Shown one piece after another: positions 1 to 7,034 of a DNA stretch of 12,690 bases. This DNA is from Candidatus Omnitrophota bacterium (GTDB lineage: Bacteria; Omnitrophota; Gorgyraeia; Gorgyraeales; Gorgyraeaceae). Every line of letters starts with the position of its first letter. Within the stretch, counting starts at the first letter, position 1. The notes below the pieces were generated by a model. The model was not told the DNA's origin. It ran no database searches and was given only the letters and a program-made list of their open reading frames with translations. Location: contig JAHIEN010000063.1 in the NCBI GenBank assembly GCA_018901615.1, forward strand, positions 1 through 12,690, written 5' to 3'. A program made the position numbers and the translations under genes.

Positions 1-187
1 ATAGAAAATCGAGTTTGAATAAAATGAGATGCAGTACAGAATAAGAGAATGCTCCCAGGATAAAAATCAAGCCTGATCCTGAGATACCACTGATACCAGT
101 TACCCCTCTATAAAAACTTATAGTAAAGGCCACGCATGCCGGTATCAGTAATATGCTCAATATAAAACGAAATGCTTTGACTATCAT
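1..187 (-). CDS. N-terminus of an unidentified membrane protein (runs off the left edge)
   Basis: An ATG at 187-185 opens an uninterrupted reading frame of 62 codons that continues beyond base 1. It starts only two bases after the serS stop codon, so it is almost certainly co-transcribed with serS. The visible protein begins MIVKAFRFILSILLIP and has two hydrophobic stretches, about residues 7-26 and 38-57, separated by a short Gly/Ser-rich loop (residues 32-42). This looks like two transmembrane helices at the start of an integral membrane protein. No catalytic motif lies in the visible part. A membrane metalloprotease of the M50 type, whose HExxH motif would follow the second helix, is one guess from general style only. 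The function is unknown. Confidence 0.6.
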   Translation of the reverse strand, partial: MIVKAFRFILSILLIPACVAFTISFYRGVTGISGISGSGLIFILGAFSYSVLHLILFKLDFL

Positions 188-189
188 AG

Positions 190-1443
190 TTATTCTTTTG
201 TAATCCTCTCTCTTCCACCCATGTATGGCCTGAGGACATCAGGAATCAAAATACTCCCATCCTTTTCTTGGTAATTTTCCATTATCGCAATAATAGTCCT
301 TGCCATGGCTATGCCTGAACCATTCAGGGTGTGGACGTATTCAAGTTTTTTCCTGTCTCCTGGCCTGTATTTTATATTCGCCCGCCTTGCCTGGAAGTCT
401 GTAAAATTAGAACAACTTGAGACCTCGAGATTTTTTTCAATGCCAGGCGCCCACGCTTCTATGTCGTAACACTTTGCTGCAGCAAAGCTGATATCGCCTG
501 TTGCAAGCATGACCACGCGGTAGGAAAGATTCAATCTCTTAAGCACCTCTTCAGCGTTACTCAATAGTTTCTCAAGTTCTTCATATGAAGTCTCTGGTCT
601 GACAAACTTTACAAGTTCCACCTTGTCAAACTGGTGTACCCTCATAAGGCCTTTTGTATCCTTGCCATAGGAACCTGCCTCGCGCCTGAAGCAGGCAGTG
701 TAAGCAGTGTAGTAAATCGGGAGTTCTTCTTCCTCCAGGACCTCATCCCTGTGAAGGTTTGTCACCGGCACCTCAGCTGTTGGTATAAGAAACAGGTCAT
801 CGTCCTTTAACCTGTACATGTCTTCCTCAAGCTTTGGCAATTGCCCTGTGCCTGTCATGCTGGCCCTGTTCACTAAGAAAGGTGGAAATATCTCTTTATA
901 TCCATGTTCCTTTGTATGCAGGTCCAGCATAAAATTAATCAGGGCCCTTTCAAGCAGGGCCCCTAAACCCTTAAACAGGCAAAACCCAGAGCCTGAAATT
1001 TTGCTAGACCTAGGAAAGTCCAGTATATCAAGTGTTTCTCCTAACTCTATGTGATTCTTAGGGTTAAAGTCGAATTTACGCTTTTTTCCATAGCTTCGCA
1101 CCACTTTATTGGCATCTGAAGGGCCAATTGGTATTGACTTATGAGGTATATTTGGGATATTAAGCTCAAAATCCTGTATATTTTTGTCTATTTCCTCCAC
1201 TTTATTATCTAAATCGCTTATTTTTTGGGAAATAGACTTCATTTTCTCTATAACGACAGAATCGGGCCTTCCTCCTTTTGATGCCTTATTTTTCTCAGCC
1301 TTTAATTCTTCGGACTCCATTAGGAATTTTCTTTTATCAGCATCCAGCTTTAGCAGCTGGTCCATGTCAATCTTCAGGTTCCTGTCCTTAATTGACTTTT
1401 TTACTATGTCTGGGTTTTCTCTTATAAATTTTATGTCCAGCAT
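190..1443 (-). CDS. serS: seryl-tRNA synthetase
   Basis: The 417-residue product is a class II aminoacyl-tRNA synthetase that charges tRNA-Ser (and tRNA-Sec where present) with serine in the cytoplasm, and its length is normal for bacterial SerRS. The N-terminal third (about residues 1-100) is rich in charged residues and alternates in heptad style, as expected for the long antiparallel coiled-coil arm that grips the tRNA-Ser variable loop. The catalytic core shows the TAE serine-binding motif at residues 222-224, class II motif 2 (FRREAGSYG, 252-260) and motif 3 (NGSGIAMART, 374-383). The ATG at 1443 is preceded by a good ribosome binding site, AAGGAAGG, a few bases upstream. The gene lies 15 bases after rtcB on the same strand and two bases before a membrane-protein gene, so it belongs to the same transcription unit. 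Confidence 0.97.
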   Translation of the reverse strand: MLDIKFIRENPDIVKKSIKDRNLKIDMDQLLKLDADKRKFLMESEELKAEKNKASKGGRPDSVVIEKMKSISQKISDLDNKVEEIDKNIQDFELNIPNIPHKSIPIGPSDANKVVRSYGKKRKFDFNPKNHIELGETLDILDFPRSSKISGSGFCLFKGLGALLERALINFMLDLHTKEHGYKEIFPPFLVNRASMTGTGQLPKLEEDMYRLKDDDLFLIPTAEVPVTNLHRDEVLEEEELPIYYTAYTACFRREAGSYGKDTKGLMRVHQFDKVELVKFVRPETSYEELEKLLSNAEEVLKRLNLSYRVVMLATGDISFAAAKCYDIEAWAPGIEKNLEVSSCSNFTDFQARRANIKYRPGDRKKLEYVHTLNGSGIAMARTIIAIMENYQEKDGSILIPDVLRPYMGGRERITKE

Positions 1444-1458
1444 ATTACCTTCCTTTTT

Positions 1459-4455
1459 TTAGCCTTTTATTACGCCCAGTGGCCTCATCCTGGCGACCTT
1501 TGTCGATATACCTGCTCTGTGCACTACCTCAACAACTTCATTAACATCTTTGTACGCCTCAGGTGCTTCTTCAGCGAGCGTTGACCTGCCGGAGGCCCTT
1601 ACTATTATACCACTTTTATTAAAAAGTTCCTTATCAATTTGCCTTCCCTGGCATTTTTTTATAGCGGCTGAACGGGAAAGGCTGCGGCCTGCGCCGTGGC
1701 AAGTTGAGCCAAACGTCTCAGTCATCGCGGCCTCTGTGCCTGCCAGTACATAAGAGAAAGTCCCCATGTCTCCAGGGATTATGACTGGTTGGCCTGCCTC
1801 TCTGTACCTCTCAGGGATATCAGGGTGATAAGGCGGGAACGCTCGCGTCGCGCCTTTCCTGTGGACGCACAGGAGCCTTTCTTCTCCGTCCACAACATGC
1901 CTTTCCATCTTGGCTATATTGTGGGCAACATCATAGACAAGGTTCAGGCCCAAAGCAGTCCAGCTCCTATTAAAAATTTTTTCAAACACCTCTCTTGTAA
2001 GGTGCATCAGGCATTGTCTGTTGGCCCACGCGTAATTTGCGGCGCAGCGCATGCTGGCCATATAGGACTTTCCTTCAGGAGAATTAATAGGCGCGCACGC
2101 AAGCTGCCTGTCTGGGACACTGATATTATATTTCCGAAGAGTATGGACCATGCCTTTGACGTAATCATCACAGACCTGGTAGCCAAAACCGCGTGAGCCA
2201 GAATGTATCATCACTGTAATCTGGCCCTTAAAAAGATTGAATATGTTTGCTTTTTTCTCATCGTAGATCTCATCGACTATCTGAATCTCCAGGAAGTGAT
2301 TGCCTGAACCAAGCGTGCCTGATTGTTTCTTGCCCCTTTCACAGGCCCTGTCAGACACATCCTGCGGGTCTGCCCCGTTAATAACGCCATTGTCTTCTGT
2401 GCACTCAAGGTCTTCTTTAACTCCGTAACCCTTTTTCACGGCCCAGCCCGCGCCTTTAATAAATATCTCTTTTTCTTCTTTGTAGCTTACCTTGATGTCT
2501 CCGCTTGAACCAACGCCGCAAGGGATATCACTGAAAAGCGCGTTGACTAGCTTCTCCAGTTTTGGCTTAACTTCATCCAGCAAAAGCTCGCTCCTTAAAA
2601 GTCTGACCCCGCAGTTAGAAACAACAAAATTATTAGCGATAAAATTATGGCCTGAATATTCTACTGTAAAATCGTACACATACTCATCAAAGGCTATTTC
2701 TTCTTTGCTGACAATCGCATCCCAGACCATGCCTGAATTCTCTAATCCATCTGTTGCTTCTTTTGAAAATTGAATAAAATCAGGATCTCTTGGCCCCATT
2801 CTGGGAGACGTAATTCTTTCATCATAAACAGACCTTTCTATAAACCTAAGGTTAACAAGCGAGGAAGTGCATTTTTTATATATCTCTGAGGCGCTCCAGC
2901 CCGTTCCTTTTCTCAGTTGCGCCGCAGCTACAACTACTCTTTCTTTTTCTTCTATAATTATCTGTTTCAACTTAAGATATTGTATGGCAATATTTGCCAA
3001 GAATTTCTTATGTCTATTGTATTCAAAACCAACTTTGGTATACAAATTAACCATGTCCTCTGGCAAACCAGATAAAATTAGTCTAAGACGACTGGAAACT
3101 TCATTATCTTTATTTATAACTTCGATACGTTTACTAATTTTTTGCGTAGAAACATTAAACTCTTTAAGTAATTGCGAAATGTCCCTTAAAAATAATTCTC
3201 CGCTTTCTACAAATTTTTCTTTTTTGTTCATAGAAATCGTCGGACAGTAGAAATTGTAATTAAGATTTACCATCGTCTTTGGAGTTGACATTTCTGCACC
3301 AAAAAAAGCAGCCAAAAACAATCTCTTCTGCCATAATGGCATATTGAATATCCATGGAGGTAAACGATAGTCCTGGGCTGTCTTATTCCCAAAAGGAGTA
3401 CCTAAGGCCACTAAGAGGGCCGCAAAACTTGAAGAGCACACCTTGAAAGAACTTTCGGTTCTATTAAATTCGTATTCTGAATAATGAGTTTTGATTTTGT
3501 GATTTCTATTTCTTGAGTAAATCTTGGAAGGATTATATCCTATCTTTAAAATATCCTGCCTGATATCTTTTAAATCCTCTGGTCTACCATAGAACCAGGT
3601 TATGCCTTTTCCTCTTTTATTTGTAAAGTGAATGCTGCCGTCCCCGAAAATATAGCCCATCACTTTCAATATATGCGGCAACTGTGGAGAATCATATCGT
3701 AACGGCAGGAGGTTTCTTTTTTTGAAATGTATTATTATCTGCTCTAATCCATTACCGCGTGAATCTTTTCCTAAACTAAGGAGGAGATTTTTTATGTCGT
3801 CTTCAGCAATGATGACTTTCTCGCCTGGTGTTTCATATGGCACGCCTTCAAATGGATAAATAGCTACGCTCTCGCCCTTTGACAAGCTTCCAAGAGGCCT
3901 CATCCCCCCGTTACTATAAAACGGGTGATCTTCTGTTGCTATAATACTTCTGCCTGTTTTAGTAGTGAGTTTATAAACTTTACCGCCAGGCTTTCTTTTT
4001 AAGAAATGACTTATTTTAGTCACTTCAGGAAGTTTTCTTTTAAAATCTATACAATTTATATTTTCATTTTTCCAAATTTTCTCATATTCCTCTATTGGTA
4101 AATTATATCCTAACTCATTTAATATAAATGAATTGCCACTAAGGCATGAAATATCATACCCAACTCCTCCTGGCGAAATTACACCATCTCTCTCTGGATC
4201 GGTAGCGGCAACTCCGCCAATGCTAAAGCCATAACCCCAGTGTATATCAGGCATGGCAAGAGAATATTTCACTATGCCTGGCAGAAATGCTACATTTGCC
4301 ACCTGCTCAATTGCCTTGTCGTTGATTATGGACGGGATAAGTGATTTACTTGCAAAGATAAGGCCCGGGACTTTCATGCCGGGCTTGTAAGAACGCGGGA
4401 TTTTCCACCTGTAATCGTCTACTTTTTCTAATTTACCCTGCCAGACCGGGTTCAT
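1459..4455 (-). CDS. rtcB: RtcB RNA ligase precursor containing an intein
   Basis: RtcB is a GTP- and Mn2+-dependent RNA ligase that joins 2',3'-cyclic phosphate (3'-phosphate) and 5'-OH ends; in bacteria it is linked to RNA repair. The 998-residue precursor divides into an N-extein (residues 1-103), an intein (104-614) and a C-extein (615-998). Removing the intein leaves 487 residues, close to the usual archaeal-type RtcB length. The exteins carry the expected active-site residues, in spliced numbering: the metal-ligand Cys104 (GYDIS then CGVRLL), Asn208-His209 (GSGNHF), His240 (MIHSGSRG), His334 (DVAHN), the guanylylated His409 (CHGAGR) and Lys486 near the C-terminus. The start codon lies 5 bases after the archease stop and has no clear ribosome binding site, which suggests translational coupling. 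The upstream archease is its known activating partner. The frame is intact throughout, so splicing should restore a complete ligase. Confidence 0.97.
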   Translation of the reverse strand: MNPVWQGKLEKVDDYRWKIPRSYKPGMKVPGLIFASKSLIPSIINDKAIEQVANVAFLPGIVKYSLAMPDIHWGYGFSIGGVAATDPERDGVISPGGVGYDISCLSGNSFILNELGYNLPIEEYEKIWKNENINCIDFKRKLPEVTKISHFLKRKPGGKVYKLTTKTGRSIIATEDHPFYSNGGMRPLGSLSKGESVAIYPFEGVPYETPGEKVIIAEDDIKNLLLSLGKDSRGNGLEQIIIHFKKRNLLPLRYDSPQLPHILKVMGYIFGDGSIHFTNKRGKGITWFYGRPEDLKDIRQDILKIGYNPSKIYSRNRNHKIKTHYSEYEFNRTESSFKVCSSSFAALLVALGTPFGNKTAQDYRLPPWIFNMPLWQKRLFLAAFFGAEMSTPKTMVNLNYNFYCPTISMNKKEKFVESGELFLRDISQLLKEFNVSTQKISKRIEVINKDNEVSSRLRLILSGLPEDMVNLYTKVGFEYNRHKKFLANIAIQYLKLKQIIIEEKERVVVAAAQLRKGTGWSASEIYKKCTSSLVNLRFIERSVYDERITSPRMGPRDPDFIQFSKEATDGLENSGMVWDAIVSKEEIAFDEYVYDFTVEYSGHNFIANNFVVSNCGVRLLRSELLLDEVKPKLEKLVNALFSDIPCGVGSSGDIKVSYKEEKEIFIKGAGWAVKKGYGVKEDLECTEDNGVINGADPQDVSDRACERGKKQSGTLGSGNHFLEIQIVDEIYDEKKANIFNLFKGQITVMIHSGSRGFGYQVCDDYVKGMVHTLRKYNISVPDRQLACAPINSPEGKSYMASMRCAANYAWANRQCLMHLTREVFEKIFNRSWTALGLNLVYDVAHNIAKMERHVVDGEERLLCVHRKGATRAFPPYHPDIPERYREAGQPVIIPGDMGTFSYVLAGTEAAMTETFGSTCHGAGRSLSRSAAIKKCQGRQIDKELFNKSGIIVRASGRSTLAEEAPEAYKDVNEVVEVVHRAGISTKVARMRPLGVIKG
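2614..4146 (-). mobile_element. RtcB intein with LAGLIDADG-type endonuclease region (511 aa)
   Basis: This in-frame insertion is a self-splicing protein element within rtcB. It begins with Cys (precursor residue 104, CLSGNSFI) and ends at Asn614 (IANNFVVSN), and the next extein residue is Cys615, a standard Cys/Asn/Cys splice-junction set. Splicing block B is visible as TEDHPF (residues 174-179), which holds the TxxH motif. The C-terminal splicing region is seen as VWD (577-579) and YDFTVEYSGHNFIAN (594-608). The penultimate residue is Ser613, where most inteins have His. Between the splicing halves lie two LAGLIDADG-like helices, MGYIFGDGS (266-274, acidic residue D272) and FLAAFFGAE (380-388, E388 in the second acidic position). 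A further helical stretch (about 500-545) may be a DNA-binding module. Base composition is much more AT-rich than the exteins. Endonuclease activity cannot be judged from sequence alone. Confidence 0.95.
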
Positions 4456-4460
4456 AATAG

Positions 4461-4892
4461 CTAAACGTCGAAAATGATACTACAGCTGAAGCCTTGTACA
4501 TTTTCCTGTATCCTGAGGCCATGGAAGGTAACTGCCTTGATTTCTGTCTGGATAATGGTACGGCTAGGAACTATCCTATCGCCATATACCTCGCCTTTTA
4601 TGCCGCTATTGTTTAATTCATGCACCTCAAAAACCTTAAATAAGATATTCTCTTTACTGAAAATATAAAGGATCTCGCTTAGCCAATCTACCAGGAGCTC
4701 CTCTAATTCCTCGACTTCTTTTTTGATCTGTATGGTTTTTTGTATACCTGGTGTTAAATTATCGCGCTGTCCGCTACCCGAGATGATAGCAAACATACCC
4801 CTTGAGGCGTTCTGGAACAACTCTTTTAGAGTAGCCCCGTTCGCCCTTAACCCTACATCAGCAGTATGTTCTATGATTTCGTAGGGCTTCAT
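4461..4892 (-). CDS. archease (RtcB-activating protein)
   Basis: The 143-residue protein matches the archease family, small metal-binding proteins that speed RtcB guanylylation and turnover. Family features seen are the N-terminal EHTADVGL (residues 8-15, Asp12), the acidic helix EELLVDWLSEILY (64-76, Asp69), KAVTFHGL (119-126, His124) and the C-terminal IIFDV with Asp142. The length is typical. It lies immediately upstream of rtcB, with 5 bases between stop and start, the classic archease-rtcB pairing, and this supports both assignments. The ATG at 4892 is favoured because the protein then begins directly at the conserved N-terminal strand (MKPYEIIEHTADV). The ribosome binding site in front of it is poor. 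The preceding 123 bases are an inverted-repeat region, so the leader may have been reshaped by a repeat element. Confidence 0.94.
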   Translation of the reverse strand: MKPYEIIEHTADVGLRANGATLKELFQNASRGMFAIISGSGQRDNLTPGIQKTIQIKKEVEELEELLVDWLSEILYIFSKENILFKVFEVHELNNSGIKGEVYGDRIVPSRTIIQTEIKAVTFHGLRIQENVQGFSCSIIFDV

Positions 4893-4907
4893 ATGAAAGT
4901 GGCTTAT

Positions 4908-5018
4908 GCCCCCTCGACGCGTTCGTCGCTTCGCTTCTCACTTACTCGGGGCCACCCTGAGCAAGCAAAAATTTCATACACTTTTTATCAATGGAAATTT
5001 TTGCGCGTCGAAGGGTGG
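4908..5018. repeat. Nested inverted-repeat region between tRNA-Lys and archease
   Basis: This is most of the only sizeable non-coding gap in the minus-strand operon. An 11-base perfect inverted repeat (GCAAAAATTTC at 4965-4975, GAAATTTTTGC at 4994-5004) lies inside an outer 7-base perfect pair (CCACCCT at 4952-4958, AGGGTGG at 5012-5018). A second, competing pairing joins CCCTCGACGCG (4911-4921) to CGCGTCGAAGGG (5004-5015) with one unpaired base. A small hairpin CGACG/CGTCG lies at 4915-4928. The outer arm overlaps the encoded CCA end of tRNA-Lys. The style resembles interspersed palindromic repeats common in many bacterial genomes, but only one copy is visible here. No T-run follows the hairpin in the minus direction, so it is not a standard intrinsic terminator. 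Confidence 0.7.
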
Positions 5019-5092
5019 TGAGCCGCCCGCGAGTCGAACGCGGCACACCCGCCTTAAAAGGGCGGTGCTCTACCAACATGAGCTAGCGGCCC
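5016..5092 (-). tRNA. tRNA-Lys (anticodon UUU), CCA encoded
   Basis: Reading the minus strand from 5092, a complete cloverleaf forms. The 7-base acceptor stem GGGCCGC pairs with GCGGCTC, with one G-U pair. The D arm is GCTC/GAGC with a 9-base loop containing GG. The anticodon stem CCGCC/GGCGG has the loop CTTTTAA, giving anticodon TTT at 5058-5056. The variable loop is 5 bases, and the T arm CCGCG/CGCGG has the loop TTCGACT. The discriminator base is A, followed by a genomically encoded CCA (5018-5016). The gene begins 7 bases after the frr stop codon, so it is probably transcribed with the rpsB-tsf-pyrH-frr operon and released by tRNA processing. The UUU anticodon reads both lysine codons. 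Confidence 0.97.
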
Positions 5093-5099
5093 ATACTAC

Positions 5100-5663
5100 T
5101 TATATAGAACTTAGTTCTTTCTCTTTTTCTTTCAAAAGATCTTCTATTTTCTTTGTATATTTTTCTGTCAACTTCTGGGTCTCATCCTGGCCCTTGAAAC
5201 GGGCATCTTCGGTTAGCTCTTTCGCGTCTTCCATCTTCTTAAGACTGTCTATCCCTTCCCTGCGGACTGTCCTTATCGAAACTCTGCCCTGTTCCGCTAT
5301 CTTGTGCAGGATTTTTTTCAGTTCCTCGCACCTTTCCTTTGTCAGGGACGGCATGGAAATCCTTATTATCTTACCGTCATTTGTAGGAGTTATGCCTAGC
5401 TCTGATTTCATGATCGCCCTCTCAATCGAGGCAAGGTTAGACGGGTCCCATGGATGTATGGCAATAAGCCTGGGCTCGGGAATAGATACGCTTGCTACCT
5501 GCAGCATGCTCATTGTGGCCCCGTAGCATTCAACCTTTATCCCCTCCACAAGTTTTGGGTTTGCCCTGCCTGTCCTGATCTCAGAAAATTCTCTGGATGT
5601 AGCATCAACTGCCTTTTTCATTAATTCTTCTGTCTCATGAAGACATTTCTGTAATGGTAACAT
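5100..5663 (-). CDS. frr: ribosome recycling factor
   Basis: The 187-residue product is ribosome recycling factor, which with EF-G splits the post-termination ribosome so that subunits and mRNA can be reused. The length is standard for the family. Recognised features are the RTGRANP segment (residues 30-36), the beta domain with IPEPR (61-65) and IHPWD (69-73), and the basic helix with VSIRTVRRE (128-136), followed by a long charged C-terminal helix. The ATG at 5663 has a strong ribosome binding site (AAGGAG, 7 bases upstream). It follows pyrH by 50 bases and precedes a tRNA gene by 7 bases. pyrH-frr order is conserved across most bacteria. Confidence 0.97.
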   Translation of the reverse strand: MLPLQKCLHETEELMKKAVDATSREFSEIRTGRANPKLVEGIKVECYGATMSMLQVASVSIPEPRLIAIHPWDPSNLASIERAIMKSELGITPTNDGKIIRISMPSLTKERCEELKKILHKIAEQGRVSIRTVRREGIDSLKKMEDAKELTEDARFKGQDETQKLTEKYTKKIEDLLKEKEKELSSI

Positions 5664-5713
5664 AACTGATCTCCTTCTTAATCACAGAACCGACGTGGAA
5701 AAAATGCGAGCTT

Positions 5714-6436
5714 TTACTGTACCACTGTCCCTATCTTCTCGCCTGATATGACCCTTTTGATATTGCCTCTTTTTGTCAGATTAAACACCACGATGGGTAA
5801 TTTATTGTCCATACAAAGACTTATTGCAGTGGCATCCATGACCTTGAGGCCTTTTTTTAGCACATCAATATATTTAAGGCCCTTGAATTTTTTAGCAGAT
5901 TTATATTTCTTGGGATCAGCTGAATATACGCCGTCGACCTTTGTCGCCTTCAAGATAACATCCGCGTTTATCTCTATGGCCCTTAAGCTGGCTGCGGTAT
6001 CTGTTGAAAAATAGGGGTTTCCCGTGCCTGCGACAAAAATGACTATTCTATTTTTTTCCAGGTGTCTTACTGCCCTGCGCCTTATATATGGCTCTGCGAG
6101 TTCCTGCATGTCTATGGCTGTCTGGACCCGCGTCATGACGCCTACTTTTTCAAGCGCGTCCTGTAGAGCAAGGCCATTGATAACAGTGGCAAGCATACCC
6201 ATGTAATCAGCTATTATCCTGTCAACGCCCTGGCCTTCGGCCGTAGAGCCACGGTAGATATTCCCGCCTCCTATGACAATCGCTATCTGGACACCTAGCT
6301 TTCTGGTATCTTTTATCTCTCCGGCTATCTGAGCTGTCACTAAAGGGTCTATGCCGTATCCTCGCTTACCCTGAAGCGCCTCTCCGCTAAGCTTCAGGAC
6401 TACCCTTTTATAGACAGATTTCAACGCCTTACTCAT
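5714..6436 (-). CDS. pyrH: UMP kinase
   Basis: The 240-residue protein is the bacterial hexameric UMP kinase of the amino acid kinase fold. It phosphorylates UMP to UDP with ATP in pyrimidine nucleotide synthesis, and its length is normal. Visible motifs are the phosphate-binding KLSGEAL (residues 15-21), the glycine-rich VIGGGNIYRG (54-63), DYMGMLATVIN (77-87), the substrate segment GTGNPYFSTDTAA (137-149) and the nucleotide-binding KATKVDGVYSADPKK (163-177). Its ATG overlaps the tsf stop codon by 4 bases (ATGA), so translation is likely coupled to tsf. A GGGAG sequence about 10 bases upstream, inside tsf, could serve as a ribosome binding site. Confidence 0.97.
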   Translation of the reverse strand: MSKALKSVYKRVVLKLSGEALQGKRGYGIDPLVTAQIAGEIKDTRKLGVQIAIVIGGGNIYRGSTAEGQGVDRIIADYMGMLATVINGLALQDALEKVGVMTRVQTAIDMQELAEPYIRRRAVRHLEKNRIVIFVAGTGNPYFSTDTAASLRAIEINADVILKATKVDGVYSADPKKYKSAKKFKGLKYIDVLKKGLKVMDATAISLCMDNKLPIVVFNLTKRGNIKRVISGEKIGTVVQ

Positions 6437-7029
6437 CCTATATCTTCTCCCACCTGAAATCTTATAAATCTCCGGATTATGATGTTCTCGCCTATCTTAC
6501 CGATAAGGGTAGACAGGTACTCTTTTATCGTAAGCTTATCATCCTTGATAAAAGGCTGGTCCAGGAGACATACTTCAGAATAAAATTTCTCGAGTTTTCC
6601 TGTCACAATCTTTTCCATCACGTTTTCAGGCTTACCCTTCACCTGTTCTTTTAAAATATCTTTTTCCCTGTCAATGGTTGATTTAGGCACCTCTTCCCGG
6701 GAAACATACGCCGGGGAACTCGCTGCTATCTGCATACAAGCGTCCTTTACGAACCTCCTGAAATCTTCGTTGCGCGCGACAAAATCAGTCTCGCAATTTA
6801 CTTCTATCAGAACGCCTATTTTATTATTTGAATGTATATAGGACTCTACTATACCTTCTTTTGCGGAACGTCCGGCTTTTTTCAAGGCCACTATCTGGCC
6901 TCTCTTTTTCAATATCTCCATGGCTGTTTTCATATCGCCATTGGCCTCTGTAATGGCCTTTTTACAATCCATCATAGGCGCGTTTGTCTTATCCCTTAGT
7001 TGTTTTATTAGATCAACGCTTATTGCCAT
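6433..7029 (-). CDS. tsf: elongation factor Ts (short form)
   Basis: EF-Ts is the guanine nucleotide exchange factor that recycles EF-Tu-GDP during translation elongation. The N-terminal UBA-like domain is seen as LIKQLRDKTNAPMMDCKKAL-type sequence (residues 7-26). The EF-Tu-contacting motif of the core is NCETDFVARN (78-87). A C-terminal part with KIVTGKLEKFYSEVCLLDQPF (140-160, given in pieces: KIVTGKLEKF then YSEVCLLDQPF) completes the protein. At 198 residues it is the short, one-core type known from Thermus rather than the roughly 280-residue E. coli type. The start lies 5 bases after the rpsB stop, with AAGG upstream, and its stop overlaps the pyrH start. Confidence 0.96.
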   Translation of the reverse strand: MAISVDLIKQLRDKTNAPMMDCKKAITEANGDMKTAMEILKKRGQIVALKKAGRSAKEGIVESYIHSNNKIGVLIEVNCETDFVARNEDFRRFVKDACMQIAASSPAYVSREEVPKSTIDREKDILKEQVKGKPENVMEKIVTGKLEKFYSEVCLLDQPFIKDDKLTIKEYLSTLIGKIGENIIIRRFIRFQVGEDIG

Positions 7030-7034
7030 ATCAA

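Noticed and set aside
1789..2196. Plus-strand open frame of 135 codons opposite rtcB
   Set aside because: It is antisense to highly conserved RtcB C-extein sequence and has no ribosome binding site or family resemblance.
2614..4146. A free-standing homing endonuclease or group I intron in rtcB
   Set aside because: The reading frame is continuous across both junctions, and protein-splicing motifs are present at both ends, so it is an intein rather than an intron.
4893..5015. Independent promoter for archease-rtcB
   Set aside because: AT-rich stretches occur in the inverted repeat, but no -35/-10 pair with acceptable spacing and match was found on the minus strand.
4906..5526. Plus-strand open frame of 206 codons
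   Set aside because: It runs antisense through the tRNA-Lys gene, the inverted repeat and frr, and its translation has no recognisable domain. The minus-strand genes explain this DNA.
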